The translations under genes were made by a program, and so were the position numbers. The notes below the pieces were generated by a model. The model was given only the letters and a program-made list of their open reading frames with translations, was not told where the DNA came from and ran no database searches. A stretch of 64,000 nt of DNA, from assembly GCA_900539465.1 (NCBI GenBank), contig UQCF01000002.1, forward strand, positions 156,943 to 220,942, given 5' to 3'. Positions 60,800-64,000 of this stretch are shown here, piece by piece (positions within the stretch are counted from its first letter, which is position 1; every line of letters starts with the position of its first letter). This stretch comes from an uncultured Ruminococcus sp. GTDB lineage: Bacteria; Bacillota; Clostridia; Oscillospirales; Acutalibacteraceae.

Positions 60800-61807
60800 T
60801 TATTTCCACTCAAACCAAACAGTGTCTTCGCTGAGTATTCTGAGGTTTGAACCCTCTACAAAATAGAAGCTTCTCGTTTTGCCGTTGTAGTTTGAGAAGA
60901 TGTGATCAACGTCTTTAAGTCCGCCGACAAAAGCCTCAAAAAGGTCTTTGTCATAAAATTTCATCGTAATGGCGACTTTCATGTTGGGGATATTCGTTGC
61001 ACTGTTATTGTTGACGGACGGAATAAAGCCCGTGAGCCACCATGTTTTGGCGGTTCTTGTGAAAGTCTGCTTTGCGCCGAGCTGAGTAGTGTAGGTGTAT
61101 TTGCAGGTGATGTCCTGATAATAGTCCTCGGTTACTACGTTATAGGTAGAATAATCTTCTGGCATAGTGTCGGGGCGGTTATAAAGACCTACCTCACAGC
61201 CGGCAAATGTCGCACCGTAAAAGCCCTTCCAAAGCTGAACCATCCAGTTCTTATCGCCGAAGTGGAATTTTATTCTGATAGTGTCAAGCGGCATCATTGC
61301 CAAAGGAGCAAGGCGGTCATAAAGCTCTGTATAGCCGAAAGTTCTCTGCCAGCCCTGACCCGTGGCATAAAATGCGCCTGATTTTGCGTCATAAGCATAG
61401 CCCAAAAGTCCGTTGCCCTTAGCGTCTACTATGCAGCCGGTGTAGCCGTCAACCACGGTGCCGCCCGCGATTTTTGTGAGGTTATAGTTGGGTCTGGGGA
61501 AAGACTTTACTTGACCGACCTTATGCTTGAGAATATAAAGTGCGTCCGTCGCGTTGACCTGATTATCCATGTTGACATCAGCGGCTGTCAAACGAACTAT
61601 GTCGGTTATGAGAGATTCGCCTGTGGAATGATATATAATTTTAAGTGCGTCTGCGGCATTTACTATTGCGTCGCCGTCTGCGTCGCCGCTGACGTATGAG
61701 GCATTGTCCGGAAGTTTATCGCTGCCTGCCGAAGCAAATGCCGCACTTGCCGAAAAAGCCGTTACCGATGCCATGATAATGGCGATTATGCGTCTGTGAA
61801 GTTTCAT
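60800..61807 (-). CDS. Secreted protein with dockerin and DUF4474 domain
   Basis: 335 residues. Signal peptide ~1-26; dockerin pair ~40-100 (SGDADGDAIVNAADALKIIYHSTG and ADVNMDNQVNATDALYILKHKVG); then a ~230-residue domain with DTIRIKFHFGDKNWMVQLWKGFYG, GCEVGLYNRP, and AKTWWLTGFIPSVN, which I identify as DUF4474, a clostridial domain of unknown function. No catalytic motif known. RBS GGGAGG. It is 21 bases downstream of another dockerin gene on the same strand. Confidence 0.85.
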   Translation of the reverse strand: MKLHRRIIAIIMASVTAFSASAAFASAGSDKLPDNASYVSGDADGDAIVNAADALKIIYHSTGESLITDIVRLTAADVNMDNQVNATDALYILKHKVGQVKSFPRPNYNLTKIAGGTVVDGYTGCIVDAKGNGLLGYAYDAKSGAFYATGQGWQRTFGYTELYDRLAPLAMMPLDTIRIKFHFGDKNWMVQLWKGFYGATFAGCEVGLYNRPDTMPEDYSTYNVVTEDYYQDITCKYTYTTQLGAKQTFTRTAKTWWLTGFIPSVNNNSATNIPNMKVAITMKFYDKDLFEAFVGGLKDVDHIFSNYNGKTRSFYFVEGSNLRILSEDTVWFEWK

Positions 61808-61828
61808 TATATTATCCTCCCGATTAAA

Positions 61829-62974
61829 TCACTTTTCTGCTTTAAATGTTTTAAGATTGCCTGTTGCCTTTTGAAGAATACACAGCGCGTCGCTGGAATT
61901 TACTTTGCCGTCTGCGGTAACATCGGCATATTTCTTTTGTGTAGCGTTCAAAGCTTTGATGCCGGTTGCGTGCTGAAGAAGCATGAGCGCGTCGCTTGAG
62001 TTTATATATCCGTCAAGATTCAGATCGCCGTAGGCTTCTATTATAATGTTTGCGCCGATTGTGTATTTGCCGTCAAACAAAATTTCTATTCTGTTTGAGC
62101 CGGAGCGTAATTTGCTCGGGGTTTTAACAGAAAATCTTGCGGGGCTGTCTGCGTATTTTACGGTTACGGTTTGACCGCCCGTGTACTTAACCTGAACGCT
62201 CAAACCGTTAAGGTCGTAGCTCGGGGTTATAACCCCGTTTTTATATTGCCAGTCGGTTTTGTATTCATACACTGTTTTGGTCGGCTTGTTGCTTATTTTT
62301 ACGCCGCTTATTTCTTCCGCTTTAAAATTCAGCTCAAAAGAAACGGTGTAGCCGCAATAAACAAAACAAAACTTGTTTTTGCCGAGTGAAAATTCATTTA
62401 CCGAGGAGTCAACCTGCCAGTCAACGCCGTTGTCTTTTGTGCAGTCGATTGTTTGAACGGTAGAGTCCGAATATGTGACCTTGAGTTTGGCACCGTCTGT
62501 ATTTATTGAGTCAAGAACGATAAATCCTTTTGAGTCATAGTGCCAGTTCTTGCCCTTTACAAGGTCTGTGGATGTCGGAGCGGCGGCAAGCTCAATTTTT
62601 TTGATAGCCACAAGTTTGAGCTCTGTATCAACATAAACCCCGCCGTCATAGTCGTCAAGAAAAATTCTGACTTTGTTTTTGCCGACCTGCCATTTGCCGC
62701 TTATGGGCTCGGCCCACATTGAGCCGCCCCACGGAAAAATTCTGTAAGAGTGTATTTTGCCGTCAACCTCAACGCTTGTTCCGGCAAGATTAAAGTCCAT
62801 GTTGGGCTCGGGCGTTCCGTTTATGTAAGACCAGTCGGAACCTTCATAAAACGAGGTCTTATCGGGCGGTGTAACAAGCTTTGCAGATACCGCAAAGGCA
62901 CTTGTGCACATTGAGCTTAAAATAAGCACGGCGCAAAGAAGCATACATAATAGTTTGTTTGTTCTTTTCATCAT
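61829..62974 (-). CDS. Secreted protein with Ig-like modules and C-terminal dockerin
   Basis: About 381 residues from ATG 62974 (GGGG 8 bases upstream). Signal peptide ~1-27. Three to four similar ~90-residue beta modules share the motif (T-x-x-W-x-Y-x-N-G-x-x-x-P or similar): SDWSYINGTPEP, KNWHYDSKGFIV, TDWQYKNGVITPS, each followed by LxxxxVxVxYxDG-type strands, resembling bacterial Ig-like group 3 folds. C-terminal dockerin ~320-381 (GDLNLDGYINSSDALMLLQHATG, ADVTADGKVNSSDALCILQKATG). Likely an adhesive or structural protein. First gene of a two-dockerin operon. Confidence 0.83.
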   Translation of the reverse strand: MMKRTNKLLCMLLCAVLILSSMCTSAFAVSAKLVTPPDKTSFYEGSDWSYINGTPEPNMDFNLAGTSVEVDGKIHSYRIFPWGGSMWAEPISGKWQVGKNKVRIFLDDYDGGVYVDTELKLVAIKKIELAAAPTSTDLVKGKNWHYDSKGFIVLDSINTDGAKLKVTYSDSTVQTIDCTKDNGVDWQVDSSVNEFSLGKNKFCFVYCGYTVSFELNFKAEEISGVKISNKPTKTVYEYKTDWQYKNGVITPSYDLNGLSVQVKYTGGQTVTVKYADSPARFSVKTPSKLRSGSNRIEILFDGKYTIGANIIIEAYGDLNLDGYINSSDALMLLQHATGIKALNATQKKYADVTADGKVNSSDALCILQKATGNLKTFKAEK

Positions 62975-63017
62975 AATATCAATCCCCTTCTTCATTAGAT
63001 TTTGCGTTTAACAGCAA

Positions 63018-63036
63018 TATACTATTAAATAGTATA
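63018..63036. promoter_or_regulatory. Perfect 19-base palindrome overlapping the dockerin operon promoter
   Basis: TATACTATT-A-AATAGTATA; its right end is the -10 box of the minus-strand promoter. Candidate repressor operator. Confidence 0.45.
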
Positions 63037-63059
63037 CACAAATGCCTAAACGATGTCAA
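63031..63059 (-). promoter_or_regulatory. Promoter of the two-gene dockerin operon
   Basis: Minus strand TTGACA, 17-base spacer, TATACT. Confidence 0.85.
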
Positions 63060-63179
63060 TAAATATAACGATAAATTAACATTTCTCGGCACTGAATCAA
63101 AGACGGCGGAATATTTTGCAAAATAAAGAAATATTATGGTTTGCAGGTATTATTTTATTTAAAAATTTGATAAAAACTA

Positions 63180-63208
63180 TTGATTTTTATCTCATATTCT
63201 GTTATCAT
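63180..63208 (+). promoter_or_regulatory. Promoter of the cohesin-like protein gene
   Basis: TTGATT, 17-base spacer, TATCAT, about 45 bases upstream of the ATG; divergent from the dockerin operon. Confidence 0.6.
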
Positions 63209-63251
63209 ACCCTTGTCCAATTAAAATTTTTTTAGGAGATGAGCGATAATC

Positions 63252-64000
63252 ATGAAAAAGACAGCGAAGATTCTTTCAATCATTCTTTCAATTTCAATGG
63301 TTCTCGGCGTAACAATTGCACTTGTAGTTTCTGCATTTGCGGTTGACGCTCCGGCTTTTGAAATTAAAGAAGTAAGTGCTGCAAACGGTCAGCTTGTTGC
63401 GTCAATCAACCTTAAGAGCGGCACATTCAACAGCCTTGACATGGCATTCAGAACAACAGGCCTTAAGTGCACGGCAATAAAGCCCGGTGCAGATCAGCCC
63501 GCAGGTGCATTGATGGGTTCAACCAGCGTGGATGCCACAGGCGATTTGTCAAACATTTCTGTTGTTGCTATGGGAGGCTACTCTCAAAAAGGCGAGATGT
63601 ATGTAGTTACATTTGACATCACTGAAGAAGAGTATTCTTTTGACATTGAAGTAACTTCATGCTCAATAACAGACTCTAACTACAACAATACCGACGTTAC
63701 AGCTTCTGTTACCGTTTCGGGCAAAATTGATGCAACTACAACTACCGAGCCTTCGACAGAGCCCTCAACCGAGCCCTCGACAGAGCCTTCAACAGAGCCC
63801 TCGACAGAGCCTTCAACAGAGCCCTCGACAGAGCCCTCGACAGAACCTTCAACCGAGCCCTCGACAGAGCCCTCAACCGAGCCCTCGACAGAGCCTTCAA
63901 CAGAACCCTCAACCGAGCCCTCGACAGAGCCTTCAACAGAGCCCTCAACCGAGCCCTCGACAGAGCCTTCAACAGAACCCTCAACCGAGCCCTCGACAGA
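63252..64000 (+). CDS. Secreted cohesin-like protein with (TEPS)n linker, 3' end outside the window
   Basis: The first 249 codons are present and the frame stays open to the window end. ATG 63252; AGGAG is ~14 bases away, a long spacing. Signal peptide ~1-29 (LSIILSISMVLGVTIALVVSAFA). Residues ~33-160 form a beta-sandwich-like module (LVASINLKSGTFNSLDMAFRTTGLKC, GEMYVVTFDITEEE) whose pattern fits a divergent cohesin. From ~165 a threonine tract runs into at least 20 repeats of T/S-E-P-S, a rigid, probably O-glycosylated linker. What follows (second cohesin, sorting signal or SLH) is not seen. Divergent neighbour of two dockerin genes. Confidence 0.75.
   Translation, partial: MKKTAKILSIILSISMVLGVTIALVVSAFAVDAPAFEIKEVSAANGQLVASINLKSGTFNSLDMAFRTTGLKCTAIKPGADQPAGALMGSTSVDATGDLSNISVVAMGGYSQKGEMYVVTFDITEEEYSFDIEVTSCSITDSNYNNTDVTASVTVSGKIDATTTTEPSTEPSTEPSTEPSTEPSTEPSTEPSTEPSTEPSTEPSTEPSTEPSTEPSTEPSTEPSTEPSTEPSTEPSTEPSTEPSTEPST
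63745..64000 (+). repeat. 12-base tandem repeat encoding Glu-Pro-Ser-Thr
   Basis: Unit GAGCC(C/T)TC(G/A)AC(A/C), repeated about 21 times to the window end with synonymous changes only (GAG/GAA, CCC/CCT, TCG/TCA, ACA/ACC). Larger periods of 24 and 36 bases are visible, showing expansion by block duplication. Confidence 0.95.

Noticed and set aside
63742..63984. Minus-strand open frame of repeated Leu-Ser-Arg-Ala units
   Set aside because: It is the antisense reading of the (TEPS)n repeat; no start signal or independent support.
63745..64000. Possible CRISPR-like array
   Set aside because: The units are 12 bases, directly tandem with no spacers, and in frame in a secreted protein.
42435..64000. 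Classical cellulosome gene cluster
   Set aside because: Dockerins and a cohesin-like module are present but no glycoside hydrolase, CBM or typical multi-cohesin scaffoldin is visible, so the name is not justified.

Overview
The window comes from a low-to-moderate GC, Gram-positive Clostridia genome, most likely a gut member of the Oscillospiraceae/Ruminococcaceae. This is inferred from the genes: PolC-type replicase next to ispG, T-box leaders, a CIRCE element, GatCAB, the yabM-mazG-hup-rqcP-yabP-yabQ-divIC-yabR order of spore-forming Firmicutes, HemZ, long-form HPF, and several secreted dockerin proteins. It is ordinary chromosome with small accessory patches. I see no rRNA, tRNA, CRISPR array, insertion sequence or prophage.

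Layout. 1-9.7 kb: end of ispG, polC, a stand-alone hisI, an M20 peptidase, a small secreted repeat protein, then nifS-nifU-mnmA for sulfur transfer to tRNA. 9.8-21.5 kb: a secreted leucine-rich-repeat protein, nfeD-SPFH pair, cysE-cysS behind a cysteine T-box, a DUF1015-MIF pair, nicotinate phosphoribosyltransferase, a small membrane protein behind LexA-like boxes, D-lactate dehydrogenase and two XRE regulators. 21.7-32 kb: queT behind a candidate preQ1 leader, a glycosyltransferase, then recJ-rel-dtd-MBL-hemZ-nucleoside kinase. 32-42.3 kb: the yab/divIC cluster, hpf, an rRNA methyltransferase, a two-component system and a MocR regulator. 42.4-55.4 kb: a 1208-residue dockerin protein, htpG under CIRCE, a phosphoesterase, an epimerase, two dockerin proteins with a cyclophilin lipoprotein, the umuC-yolD mutagenesis pair and an AT-rich orphan gene with a structured 3' region. 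55.4-60.8 kb: gatB, gatA and an aspS-gatC fusion behind an asparagine-type T-box. 60.8-64 kb: two more dockerin proteins and the start of a cohesin-like protein with a long (TEPS)n linker, cut by the window end.

How genes work together. aspS-gatC, gatA and gatB form one unit for making Asn-tRNA(Asn) (and Gln-tRNA) by transamidation, and the leader appears to read tRNA(Asn). cysE-cysS couples cysteine synthesis to its charging under one tRNA(Cys) sensor. nifS-nifU-mnmA links cysteine desulfuration to Fe-S assembly and tRNA 2-thiouridylation. Five dockerin proteins plus one cohesin-like protein suggest a non-catalytic or unconventional cohesin-dockerin surface assembly, because none of the dockerin partners here carries a recognisable glycoside hydrolase.

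Most noteworthy: a PolC with no embedded 3'-5' exonuclease domain; the aspS-gatC fusion with an Asn T-box; a small transmembrane protein whose promoter holds a perfect GAAC-N4-GTTC box plus a second partial one; a bacterial MIF homologue; the enzyme-free dockerin/cohesin set; and a MocR regulator lacking the PLP lysine.
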